Source: Diploscapter coronatus
Taxonomy: Eukaryota; Nematoda; Chromadorea; Rhabditida; Rhabditidae
NCBI GenBank assembly: GCA_964036155.1
Contig: OZ038422.1
Coordinates: 26,621,201 to 26,685,200, forward strand
Length of the DNA: 64,000 nucleotides
Reading direction: 5' to 3'
Position 1 is the stretch's first letter. Every line of letters begins with the position of its first letter. The translations under genes and the position numbers were made by a program. This document shows, piece by piece, positions 22,269 to 34,600 of the stretch. Below the pieces are notes generated by a model. The model had not been told where the DNA came from. It saw only the letters and a program-made list of their open reading frames with translations, and did not search any database.

Positions 22269-25200
22269 TCATTGTGACAGAGGCAGCCATTGTTGCTTAA
22301 GTTCCCGGTTCGTTAGAGCTGACAGAGGGAGTTCTAGCTGAAAAATGTAATTTAAAACAAAAAACAAAGACAAAGTTTAAGCCAAAAACAAAAGAAAAAA
22401 CCTGTCCAAGTTGCGGTTTTCCTGAGAAAATTCCGCTAGAGTATTCTTCTTTCATCGAAATTGCCAATTTATGATTTCCCAGATCGGAAGAATGCATATC
22501 GAACTCGAAGCTAAAGTATTAAACTTAAAGCCTTAAGCCTTATGTAATTTTAAAATTCCTACTGGTTATCAAATATAGGTTCTGTGGATTTTACACCAGC
22601 TGTCTTCCTCTTTGAAACAAGCTTATTCGATTCCATAGATAATAATTTAACAGAAACATAGACGGGAGAGCTCCTATCAGGCAGACCACGTCCTCTCAAT
22701 ATTAAAACAACCAGTTTGTTCGTTGTTTCAGTCATCCGTATAGACATTTCTAGTTCGGCACTATAAAATTATACCGTTTTTCATCCAAACCCGGCTTTGA
22801 CTCATTTTTCGAGCTTCTTATTCGCTCTCTCTTACTTTTAAACGTTCTCTCGCTTCCTCTTCCTGAGACATCTATCTTTAGTTGGTGAATAGAGAAAGCG
22901 ACTGTAACACTGTGGTAAGGTACCAAGTTTAGAAATACAATTTGGTAACGGCTGCGACTCTCTCCAATTCAGTCATTTTTGACAAATTTGGCAGATAAAA
23001 AAGAACGTTTGAAAGTGAGAGAACAAGCGAGAAGCTAGAAATGTGAGAGTCAGAGCCAGGTTTGGATGAAAACAGTAAATTATAATCTAATTTAGAATAA
23101 TTTCCTACTTGAAAGATTCCTGTTTGTTAGCGTTACGTCTTCTAACACCGCCAAATATTTTGCCTAATCTACTCGAATTACTCTTGCTACCCAAAGAAGC
23201 GTTACTATCGGAACGAAGCATCTGAAATAAGTGTTTTAATTGGTTCTTTATTCTTAAACATAATCATAACAACTCAATGTGAATTAAAATCTATATTTTA
23301 AAATATGTTCTATCTTCCTACATTAATGTTTTCAACATTTAATCGGTTCTCGGGATCCAAAACGCCTCCATTTTTATTCACTGCTTTGGCTGGCTCGACA
23401 GCTACCGTATCTCCATTATTTGAACCGTTAGCCGGCCCATCTTTCCTCTCGATGTACTGAGCATTAGCATATGAAGCTAACGTCGAATCATCAATAGAGT
23501 CTGCTCTATGATGTCTTCTAATTAGAGCTCTGAGTCTGAAAACAATTATTTACGCTAATTTAAAATTGTGATAATTTAGTTGTATACTTGATAGTTAAAA
23601 CGATGGGCGACTGATGAACACCGTGAGACAAGAAGAATGTTTGCTGGTAAAACTCCATTTTGGGCTCATGCATTAGTGATTTCATAGAGATCGAAATAGC
23701 TCCTAAAGGACGCTTCGTGTTGTCATCGAAAGCCTAAATATTCTAATTTTTAAGAAAATAATTCCCAGTTTCACTTCAATTGACAGATCCTGCCCCTCAG
23801 GATGGCGAACGAAGAATAAAAACTTCGATTGGAATAGGGGGTTTACGGTTTTGACCTAAATTTTTAAATTTATAAATGTTATAATTTAAAATATACCTTA
23901 ACAGGAGTTCTCTGAGCCTCCTTCCCTAATTTAACCTCCATGAATGGTGACGGTTCAAGGCGAGATTTGGGGTACTAAAATAACTGTTAGGCCATAAAAA
24001 TAAAACTGAAGTAATACTGGTAAATCGGAAACCGAATCGATATAAACCATTAGCAGTGCTGGATGCATGGGGGTGTTCGTCTTAAAATCGACTCTTTAAG
24101 TTTTATTCAAATTTTTTAGACCTGCATCCATTCAACGTCTTTTTCCTCTAATCTCAAGTCCCCTGGATTGGAGCTTAGGTTCATCCAAGTCGTTTTTACG
24201 TGTAAGTCACCATGTTTGCAGCCTTCTAGGGGGTACCACTGAAAAAGAATAACTAAAGATATAATTTTTAAAATAACTATCATACATTATCAACCACTTG
24301 CTCCTGTTGAATATCTTTTAGGTCGATGCAAAGCCGGCCTAGCTCTTCATCTTTCCCCTGATCTTCGTCAAACACTTCGATTCGCAATTTCTGACCGTTG
24401 GCCTGGTCAACAACGGCTTCGAAGTATTCGTTCCAAATCGGGTTCAAATCATTATCAATCGTTCGAGTCTTGAGGAACTGCGAACCGACTAAAATATGTC
24501 ATTTTTAACTAATAGTCTAGGGAATAATAAAATTAACATTTATGGCTTTGCCTACTACTATTTTTTTTTATAATTTATTATTTGAATTATTTTAAATTAC
24601 CTTGAATTTCGGCATACGGGTCGCTCTTGCCTTTTCTTATAAAGGAAATGTCCTTGTTCTCGAGATTTTTAGCCTCAATAATTTTTATTCGAACGACTCC
24701 ATCGGGCTCAGGGAAATATAGCTGAGTTACATCCACATTAGGCGCTAACGGAACGACAATCTCATTCGGTAAAACTGCCATCGCGGCCACCTGTAAAATA
24801 CGTTCGCCAAAAATAATCAACCATCCAACCAACTTGACTATCAATGACGCTTCGAATCGCGTTCATAAGTCCTGGAAGCTCCACGAACTCGCCCATTCCG
24901 GTCAAATTGAAGTCGAATTTGGGCATTTCCAGAAAGGATCCCGAGACTCCGCCTATCATAGGCGGCATTGGAATCAACGGCTTGCAAACGCACCGAAGTT
25001 TGCCAGAGAACTAAAATAAAACCAATTTTGATTAACTTTTATAGATAGGAATTTACTTTACAAATTCAATAAAATCGACTAATAGTAATTATATTTAGTC
25101 TCAGATAGGCTTGATATTAAATAACCTGAATATTATTCATTCCCCCGGAAAATCCACAACAAGACACGGAAAAATCAGCATCGCCCGCGTAAGCGATATC

Positions 25201-27031
25201 CATATCAATTATAATTCGATCCCTGAAATCAAATTAAAGTTATACTTTATTCACATCTGAGAGATTATATATTAATGGTCCTAAATTATAATTATTACTT
25301 CTAATTTCCGAATTTAATATGTTAATGAACAGATATTTACCTCCCAACATTCGTGGTGTAAACCTTGATCCCTCCAACTCTACACGGGATATCTCCCATG
25401 TCCATTTTCGTGAATTTGAAGTTCTTGAACGGAGCGGGCATTTGGGCTTTCACTTGGGGAATGATAAAATCAGTCATGAATGTCCTTCCATATTCCGATA
25501 TGTAGGGCCATAGTTGAGCTATTACCTAAATTTTATACATATATATATTTTTTATTTTATTTCAGTTTCTTTAATTAGAGAAACTGTTACAGTTTCAGAT
25601 AATCTAAATAGAAATATTCAAGCCTTAAACAATTTCCATAGAGAATCTTAAGTCTCAGGAAATAATTTTATAAAATATTCAGATTTTAGCTAAACTTCAA
25701 TATATTGCTTGAGTTTTTTTTTTTTAAATTATTTTCGCACTTTATTAATCCATTCGACCCTTTCGGTATCCGGAAATTGCACCCAGGCGGGCAGCTCGTG
25801 CATCATCGTCATAATCACCTCCCTTTCCCGCGTTGCTGTCTCTCTTAGAGTGAGCAGTCTGAACTCTTATCAGTTAAAAGTAAAAATTATCATCTTATCA
25901 GTTAATGAATCGGCAATTCATAAAAATAGATGGAAAACATTCGAATAAAATATATGTAGTCTATTATAACATGATGAAAATTGAATATTGTTCATCGTGC
26001 TATTTTTTTTTATCAATTGTCGACAAATTATCAAATAATCAAATATCCAACTACCTCAGCTCTCTCTTTTTCGATAAATAATTCTTCAAGATATGTAGCA
26101 AAATAATTAAACCTGAAATTGTTCAACTTCATATCTTAAATAATAACTTTCATATACCGATCCAAACATAACTGTACCCTTTCGCGCCGAGGTAGAAAGT
26201 CAGCGTTGCTACGATAGCGCTGCCCAAAATCGGCACTAGATAGTTGTTTATACCCATATCTAGCGTTGGTCCTAAAAATAAATATAAAAATTAAGAAGAA
26301 GTAATTTGAATACCTTATTTTATGGTTGATTTTAAATGATATAGTCGCTGTCTACATCTATGTTGTGTTGTATGCGAATATGACTAAGAATCCAGGTTTA
26401 TTGAATCGGGAGAATAGTTAAGGAAAAGAAAAAGAGGAATAGTCTCAGAGAAATGTGAGAAATCGAACAAATCGTTCCTCCTATTTTTCTCTCCCTCTAA
26501 TACTCTCTCAAAATGACGTGCTCTCTAGCATTCTCTACACTTTGACACACAATTTGTTTGAGTTTCTGTACACAAACTTGAAATTTTAGGAAACATTGAA
26601 AAAAATAGCCGAAAATTGCGAATTCCAATTGATAAATTGTCAAATTTGGGAGATTAGATGGAATTGACTAATAAGGAAAGGAAAAGAGAGAAAAAGAAAA
26701 AGGCAGGGGGTTGTTGTTATCTCTTTTCGCATACTTGGCAATAGCAAAAGGGAGTCTTTCTCTATTTCTTTTCCCAAAATAGAGACCGACCACCTTATTT
26801 TGAGTTTCCGCGAAAGAAAATCTCCAAGGATTAAGTCGGATTTTGTATATCCTTTTGTTTTCAGGTTCATTGTATTTTTTACCATGTATTCAAATCCACT
26901 TTCCTTATTCTACCTATATTATTACACGGAAAAGTGAAAATTCCAAAGATGGATAATTCAATGATTATATTCCTACCTTCCACAACTTGATATCGACTGT
27001 TCTGGCGGTCATAATTCGGTCGGGTCGACAT
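22269..27031 (-). CDS. esyt-2: Extended synaptotagmin (SMP plus three C2 domains)
   Basis: This encodes an ER-anchored tether that transfers glycerolipids at ER-plasma membrane contacts. About nineteen minus-strand exons give roughly 790 residues. Order: start MSTRPNYDRQNSRYQ at 27031; an N-terminal membrane hairpin (YLVPILGSAIVATLTFYLGA, then GLIILLHILKNY); the SMP lipid-transfer domain beginning ELPAWVQFPDTERVEWINK and including YISEYGRTF and RIIIDMDIAYAGDADF; C2A (VVRIKIIEAKNLENKD, KGKSDPYAEI, NDLNPIWNEYFEAVV, VFDEDQGKDEELG); C2B (LLMVYIDSVSDLP, VNPLFQSKFLFFV); a linker (RRHHRADSIDDS); and a C-terminal C2 domain (TNKLVVLILRGRGLPDR ... NRELKQQWLPLS). C2A keeps the Asp positions expected for calcium loops; the C-terminal domain lacks most of them. 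The first intron is about 690 bp. One intron holds a foldback element (22764-23086), and the exon junction across it is not settled. The symbol is by analogy with C. elegans esyt-2. Confidence 0.9.
22764..23086. repeat. Foldback element in an esyt intron
   Basis: Two arms of about 85-90 bases are imperfect inverted copies: the left arm reads ATTATACCGTTTTTCATCC and the complement of the right arm reads ATTATAATTTACTGTTTTCATCC, continuing through a shared AAACGTTCT block. About 150 bp separate them. No open reading frame is inside. The structure fits a miniature inverted-repeat transposable element. Target-site duplication could not be established because the arm ends have drifted. Confidence 0.6.
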
Positions 27032-28658
27032 TTTCAGCTTCTTCCAGAAAATTCAAATGTAATATGATGTCCCCTTGCTCATATTAAAAATCTAAACATT
27101 AAATCGTATTTGTAGCCATGGTCTGAGTAAATATTGAAACATCTAGGGGTAATCAATCACGGATATTTAAGATGGATATGATATGTGGTGATAAGATCAG
27201 CGATATTTTAGAGAGGGAAAGAATAAACAACCTTCGAAATATCGATAATAGACCAGAGGGAGTTGTCTATAATTGAATTGACAAGACAAATGAGATGAAG
27301 AAAAGAAAATAGGTAGAGTTCCAATAGCAATTTGCTGTGAAAATGTGAAGGGTCGGAAAACTGGGGCTGGAGATGAGAAATTTTGAAGATCAGAGTCAAC
27401 TTTCGCGACTCTTGCTAAAACATAACACATAATTCGAAACTATTTGAAATGCATTTGAAGAGGCCTATTACACGGTCATGAATAAGCAAAGCATTTATGA
27501 CTCAGATAGGAGGCACGTACTTCCGAGTGGTGAAAAAATCATATGCAAAACGAAAAGAGAATTTGAATACTTTGAAAATAATTTTCTGAATAAAATGAAA
27601 CATTTGAACATTTTCAATCAATGATGGAAAAGCTGACTTTCTTAAAATAATGAAAAACTTGAAATATTTTGAAAATAATATTGCTCATGACAAATAAAAC
27701 CGAGGTCTGAAAGCTATCTGCAGAAGTGAAATGAGATAACAATTGTTACACAAAATAGCTCAAGGCTAAAGCACGCAATGTGCGTGGAAACAGATTGGTT
27801 AAATATCGACGTAAAAAGTAATCATCAACAGCAAATCACTGGGTTTAATTCATAAAGCATTTATTTATTTCGTTTTCAGCAGAAAAAACTATTTTCTCAT
27901 TCCAAGTTCTCAGTATTAAAAACATTGATTTATTCATTTCAAGTTTCCTTGAAAAATAAATTTATGCTAATTTCAATTCTCAGGATAAAACATTTATTTC
28001 TTCCAAATTTCAGATAAAACAACATCACGGACTATCTAGTCAAAAGAACACGTTTGGGGGTATAAGATTGGCTGATTTCATAGAAAAAAATAGGGAAGTT
28101 ATAAAATATACACCAAAATCTGGGGCACGCGGGTTACTGATTTAAATCTAGAAGTTTGATTTAGGGGAGCATAATCAGAAAATCTGATGCAATAAATTTA
28201 ACATTGATGGAATAACACATCATATTTTGGGGCATATAGGCAACTGATATAGAGATAAGAAAAGATTGAATAGGGATAAATAAGCGATAAAAATTTATTG
28301 GGGGTAAATAATCATTTCACTGATAGAATAGAATACATTTTAGGGAAATTTATAAACCACATTCAAAATCTTAAAGTTTTGGACACGATTCTGTTAAACA
28401 TGGAAGCGAGAAGAATGGAGAAACGGTATGGAAAAGCGGTGGCTGACAACGAGCAAAAAAATTCGAGTTTTCTCGCTCTTTTCTTGTTGTCTGCCACCAT
28501 GCCTTTCCATGCTACTTCTCCGCCCTTCTCGCTGTCATGTTTAACAGGACCGTATCCAAAACTTTGAGGCTTGAATGTGGTTTACAAATTACCCATTTTT
28601 ATCAGGTTTACTCAACTGAGGTTTAGACAATTTTGAGAGCCTGATCCAGTTGCCTGAC
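27032..28658. other. Intergenic region between esyt-2 and hip-1
   Basis: This covers the upstream region of the extended-synaptotagmin gene and the 3' flank of hip-1, both on the minus strand. It is AT-rich, with Phe/Ser/Leu-rich accidental frames at 27197-27430. The only structured item seen is the foldback element at 28343-28594. Confidence 0.5.
28343..28594. repeat. Foldback element of about 250 bp
   Basis: The two halves are inverted copies of each other. The left half has TTGTTAAACATGG-type and GCGAGAAG blocks, read as GATTCTGTTAAACATGGAAG. The complement of the right half reads GGTCCTGTTAAACATGACAG. The ends pair as GGGAAATTTATAAACCAC against GGGTAATTTGTAAACCAC. Pairing spans about 120 bases per arm with scattered mismatches and a short A-rich centre near 28455. 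The plus-strand frame at 28298-28567 is a by-product of this palindrome. It is probably a non-autonomous DNA element. Confidence 0.7.
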
Positions 28659-31600
28659 TCAGTCGAGATCGGGATCGGGCATTTTGGCTCCGCCGGTGGT
28701 CGGCTTGTCCTTGGGAGGCTCCGCCTCTCCAGCTCCGGATCCGGTTCCGCTCTCCTCAGCCGACGGGCCGCCCGATGGGCCAGTGAAGAAGCCGGGCACT
28801 AAAATTTCAAATTTTCTGCTAATTTGCAATGAAGATCAGAGCTTTTCTATTAAAAAAAATTAAATTGTGCTCGTTTTCTAACTTTTCTCTACAAGTCTTA
28901 CTTCCTCCTCCGCCCATCTTGCCCTGAAGCTTAGCGATGATCCTCATGACCTTTGCATTGCCGAGGTGCTTGGTGAGTGCCGCGGGATTCGTCATCGCCT
29001 CCATGAGAATTGGCGCCACTTCGGGATCGTTCAGAGCCTCCATGATTTCTGCAATCAAATTCGTTGGTCCAAGGTTATGCTAGTTTGTGTTAATATTTTA
29101 GTTTCAATACTAGATTTAACACAGGGAGTTAAGTTGTCTATGAAAATTCTATTTTTAGTTCTACAAATTTCAGAAACTGAATTTCTTTCGGAAACCTCGT
29201 AAACGAATTTTTTATGATTACAGTACCCGGGTCGCTGAAGATCTCGGCCATGCCGGGCGGCATTCCTCCCATTCCGCCACCGGGCATTCCGAAGTCGTCC
29301 GGCAGGTCTTCGGCAGCTCTCTGGAATTTTTTCGTGTTTTTTCAAGTTACACTAACTTTTATTGTTTTTCCCGAGAAATCCGATTTTAAATCATAAAAAC
29401 GTCATCTTTTCATTAGAGAATTCCAATCTTTTTTTAATAGAAAAACTTCATGTTTCTTACAGTAATCCATTTTATTCGAATTCGAAATTACTGTAACCAT
29501 TACCCTAGCGGCTTCTTCCTGTGCCTTTCTGTTGGCCTCCTGCGCACGACGAACACGCTCTCTTCTCTCGCGGAGCTCCTTCTCTTCCTTCTGACGCTCG
29601 ACGGCGCGTTTGTATTCCTGGAGCTTCTTGGCCTGAAAACTATTAATTTTTCTTAAATTATTGGTTTGTTTTTAATTGCAACTAATCGATTTACATCAAA
29701 CTAGATTTTTCGATAAAATTCACGCTTTTCTATCCTAAAATCGATATTTTTCTGAAAATTAACTTTTTTCATGAACTATTTGACTTTTTTATTGACATTT
29801 TTTCCGATTCATCATTTTTATCATTTTTCTTCCTGATAGTGATAAAATGATAAGAAAGTGATATGAGGGAAAAGAAAAAAGGGGACCGCGCGTCAGAGCT
29901 CGCAAACACACACAGATAACCAACAGCTGCTGTGGATTTCGAATATCTCTTTCTCTTTCCCCTCTTGGATATCCTTTATCCCTACTTATCTCTGCCCGCC
30001 TAGAGCATAGTTCATTCAGTTCTGCGTTTTGAAGGAGAAGATTTTCAGGCATTTCCCAGTGCGTTATTAGATGCTCCGTTAGCATTGACGAACTATCATC
30101 GAAAATCGAACTATTGCAGATTCCCCTAGAAAATAATTAATTTTGGGGAATTACGACCTACGTGATTAGAAGAAGTTACACGCTATTTATTATCAGAGAG
30201 AATAAAAAAGCGATCGACTCTGTAAATAATCTTCCGACGACGACGCGATTTGTACTTTTGCTTCGAAAATTGATTTAGTTTGACTTTTCTCAGTCTAAAG
30301 CCGAGTTAATTTTATTTCTCGCAGCGCAAACGCTCATTTTCGAGCAAAATGCGTCTATTCAGTATTATTTCGTTATTTTTTCTACTCTTTATTCAATCCA
30401 TCCTATCCACTTCGGTGCTTATTAACTACAGCACTCCTCCGGTAATTTCTCCCAACGTCATTAGCCATCGCTACACCCCGACTACGCTGATTATTCTCGG
30501 GTCCTCGAAACACGACGTCTACAAATCTCAGCTCGCAAATCAACTAATTCCAGACTTTGAAAATCTGAGTAAAGGTATGATAATGCTACACTCCCCTTGA
30601 TCGATATTTCACTTTTTCGTGGTGATAAAAAGTTAGCGAAACTTGAGATTCTTGCATGAAGATCAGCCTAGTACGAGACAACCCTTCAAAGCCACATGTG
30701 CGATATGTCTTGCTTCAATCACTCAACAACTTTTTCATTACCTATCTCAGAAACTTTGCAAAAAATCTGCAAGAAAGGATCAGTAACAAATCAGATTCCA
30801 ACCATTATCAATAAACATCACATTTTAGGCCACATATCACCGCTCCTGGTGTTTTCACGTCAAAATGCCGTTTTGCCCCCGGACATCGAAGATCTATTAC
30901 CAGGATCGATGGATTTCTATCCATCAGTCGATTTTTCGGCTAACGTTTCGACTATCGTGTTTTCCAAACTCGGAACTGCAGAGATGAATCTCTCCTACAT
31001 CGAGCAGCTCTACCGATTCATGAACACCGAACGAGCCCTGATCGTGGTGGAAATAGGTAATTCTTATCCTATCAAATCCCTAAAATCTCTGCTTTCAGGA
31101 GATAAGAATATTCAAACTCGGTCTCTGTTGGACAAGGGGGCCTTATGCTGGGGAGAAGCAAAGCTAAATATTCCATCTCCAAACACCGCATATCTTTGCA
31201 ACGATTTGCAGGTAGGAAACTACAGTAATCCAAGAAGTTATCGATTTATTGGTTTTAGGTCTCCTCCCTTCCCAACTTGCAACTGGATGAGTTGAAATCG
31301 ATCACAGATCCACTGAAAATCGACTGGTCATTCGAACAGCCAAGACCCTTCTGGCCGTGTCTTTTCGCCTCTGCAGCTTCAGCTGCAACAAGGAAGGATC
31401 TGAAGAAGCAAAAAGAACGAGAGGAAATCATCCAAGTCAAAGAAGAGGTCGAAGAAAAATCCACGAAGAAATCCAAAAGACCTCAATCTCATGAAATCAA
31501 AGACGACGACTTCGTGAGTCCTCGAAAAGTTTCGTAAGATCACCAGAATTTCAGAAGGACATGGACGAAGGTGAAAAACTGAACTGCAAGTACCGGAAAA

Positions 31601-34600
31601 GTTGTTACTCCACTGGTCAAAAGGCCCCGGTTGAGGATTACAACTTCAACATCGAATTCCACCCGATCGAGTGGTTTCTGTCTCTCGGCGAGGGCACAGG
31701 TAAGTTCAATCTTCAAACTTTTCGAGCAATTCAAATTTTCAGGTCACGTTTCTACCGACGAGGACATGGACGGAGATGGAATTCCTGACAAAGAAGACGA
31801 TGACGTCGAATTGAAGGCTCAGAAACTGCACTGTAAATACAGGAAGAGCTGCTATGAGCAACTGGGAGTGGAAGACAAGGAAGACTCCAGCAAGGAAGAC
31901 GACATGCCGAGCTTCTTCTCGGGAAAACTGCAAGTTGTCAAGGGCGAAAAGAAGACCCTCAAAGACATCGCCAAAAAGACCGTGAAAAAGGCTCGTCTTC
32001 ACCAAAAGCCTATTTCATTTGAAATTTCAGGTGAAAGAAGCCGAGAAAAAAGCCTCCTCACTTCCACTGCCAGCTTCAGTTATCGTCGAGAAGAAACTGA
32101 ATGAAATTGAGAAAGAGCAAAACGAGAAACTCCGGTGCAAATACAGAAAGTCCTGCCTGGAGGGCGGTCCTGTAAGTCAATATCCTAATCTTACGTCAAT
32201 TTCCAATTCTAGGTCCCAGAAATCGAAGCTTGGAACATCCCAAGCGTTTTTTCGCTATTTTCTTCTGAAGACAATGCGGAGGGACGGGTAGTATCTCCAG
32301 AGCAAGAAGTCAACTATGACGAACTACAAGAGCTCGAAAAGAAGGTGATCTCCATTCAAGTTTTCAAAAACAACAAACTCTCAGGTCTACTGTAAATACC
32401 GTAAGTCGTGCTATGAAACCGGCGTCAAGCCTGAAATCGATCCCGAAATTAATATCGAGTCCTTCGAAGACATCGTCACTCTGCCGGAAATCGTTGAAAC
32501 CAGGAAATTGACTTTGCAGGTAAGTTGATAGGAAAAATTCTCGAAAGTTCGCAATTTTTAGGAGAAGTGCAAGTACCGAAAGTCCTGCTATGAGACTGGA
32601 GTTTTGCCGGATTTGAGCAAGAAGGAGGAGCCAGTTAAAGAAGAACATGAAGCTCCCACAATCGTACCTTCATCCGTAGACCAACTCAAAAGTCTCTGCA
32701 AATACCGGTAAGTCTTCACACACAAAATCCGAAAAAAACTCGACTTTAGAAAATCCTGCTACGAAGAAGTGGCTACAGCAGAGTCTCCGGAGATTGTGAA
32801 CGAAATCAAGGAACGGCAAGAAGAGGAGAGGAAAGAGAAGGAGCCTCGACGCAGAGACACCATTGATAGTCCTTCTGGAGCAAATCGAAGGTTGAAAGGA
32901 ACCAAACAGCGGCAATCAGCCAGGCAAGAAAAGCGAACACCTGGTAAAGAGCCCAAAGAGATAAAGAAACCCGAAAAACTCGAGAAAATTGTCGAGGAAG
33001 AGGCAGTCAAACAAATTGTCGAACCACCAAAGACCCAGAAGAAGTCCAAGAAAGAGGAAAAACAACCGGAACCCGAAATTGTTCCAGAACCCGAGGTGAA
33101 ACCCGTCAAATCCAAGAAAATCAAGACCAAAGAGCCAGAGCCTGAACCCGTACCTGAACCAGAACCAGTAAAAACGAAGAAGTCCAAGGCTAAAGAACCT
33201 GAGCCTGAAAAAGTTCCCGAACCAGAACCCGTTAAGACGAAGAAACCCAAAGCTAAGGAACCAGAACCCGAGAAAGTTGCTGAGCCAGAACCAGTAAAGG
33301 AGAAAAAATCCAAGTCCAAAAAAGTTCCAGAACCCGTTGTCGAAGTTGAAGAAGTGAGGCCAGTCCAGGAAGAGCCGAAGAAAGAAAAATCGAAGAAGTC
33401 CGGAAAGGCCAAGGAAGTTCCTGTTTCAGAAGAAATTCCAGAACCGACTATAATTCAAGAGCCTCCAGTGGAGAAGGCTGAAAAGAAGGAAAAGCATAAG
33501 AAGAAACACAAGGAGGTCAAATCCGAGCCGAAACAAGAAGAAAGAGCTGAACTTCCTCGAGACCAAAGGCTGGATTGCAAATACCGCAAGTCCTGCTATG
33601 AGACCGGAGAAAAGCCGGTTATTGAGGCAGTGTCTTGGGCTGAATCGTTCGCTTCATATTCAAGCCAAACCCCTGATGGCGGAAGTCAAGAAACATCTAA
33701 GAAAGTAGACACTTCGAAGAGTGAATCCGCGGTGAAGTTGGACTGCAAGTACCGAAAGTCCTGCTATGAGACCGGAGAAAAGCCGGTTATTGAGACCGAG
33801 TCTTGGGCTGAATCTTTCGCTTCATATTCAAGCCAAACCCTTGATGGCGGAAGCCAAGAAGCATCGAAGAAAGTAGACACCTCGAAGAGTGAATCCGCAG
33901 TGAAGCTGGACTGCAAATATCGGAAGTCGTGCTATGAAACTGGTGTGGTTCCAGAAATTCGTCACGAATCTGCCCAAGGAAAACCCGTCGAAAGAACCAT
34001 TGACGAGGACGCAGGAGACCAGAACTCGAAATGGGCCAAGTTGACCAAGTGCAAGTACCGAAAGACGTGCTACCAGGAAATGGGCATCAAGGACGACGAG
34101 GACAAAGTCACTGTCACAGAAGAAAAGCGAAAGCCCGTCGAGAAGGTCATTGTCGAAAAACCACAGAAAATTGAAGAGCCCAAGGTCCAAAAGCAAAAAT
34201 CCAAGCCAAAATCTGCTGAAAAATCCGAGAAAGAAGAAAAAGAGCAGAAGAAATCCAAGAAACCCAAAAGTTCCGAAGATAAAGAAGACGAAAAGCCGAA
34301 GCCGAAGAAAGAAAAAGTTGAAGAAATCCCGTCCAAAATCGCAATCGACGACAAAGAGCTGTCGAACGAGGAGAAGTTGTCGTGCAAATTCCGCAAGTCC
34401 TGTTATTCTGGAGTCGAGCCCAAAGCCACCAAGGAGGATCACGCTGGAACCATGGCGAGGCAACAGCAGAAAGGTGGAGATTTTTGTTTAATAAACCTAG
34501 AAAATTCAAATGTTGTCAGAAAAATTTTCATTTTTTGGGAAAAAATCTTATATTTTTCTGAGAAAAATAATTTTCTACAGAAGGATCTTTCCGAAAAAAA

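Noticed and set aside
28298..28567. 89-codon plus-strand frame
   Set aside because: It is produced by the two arms of the foldback element at 28343-28594 and has no gene context.
32759..33412. Long minus-strand open frame (217 codons) rich in Gly, Ser, Phe and Thr
   Set aside because: It is the antisense shadow of the Lys/Glu/Pro-rich repeats of the CKYRKSC gene; codon periodicity and splice signals support the plus strand.
33828..34509. Further long minus-strand frames rich in Leu and Phe
   Set aside because: They are antisense shadows of the same Lys-rich exon (AAG/AAA read as CTT/TTT), with no start or splice context.
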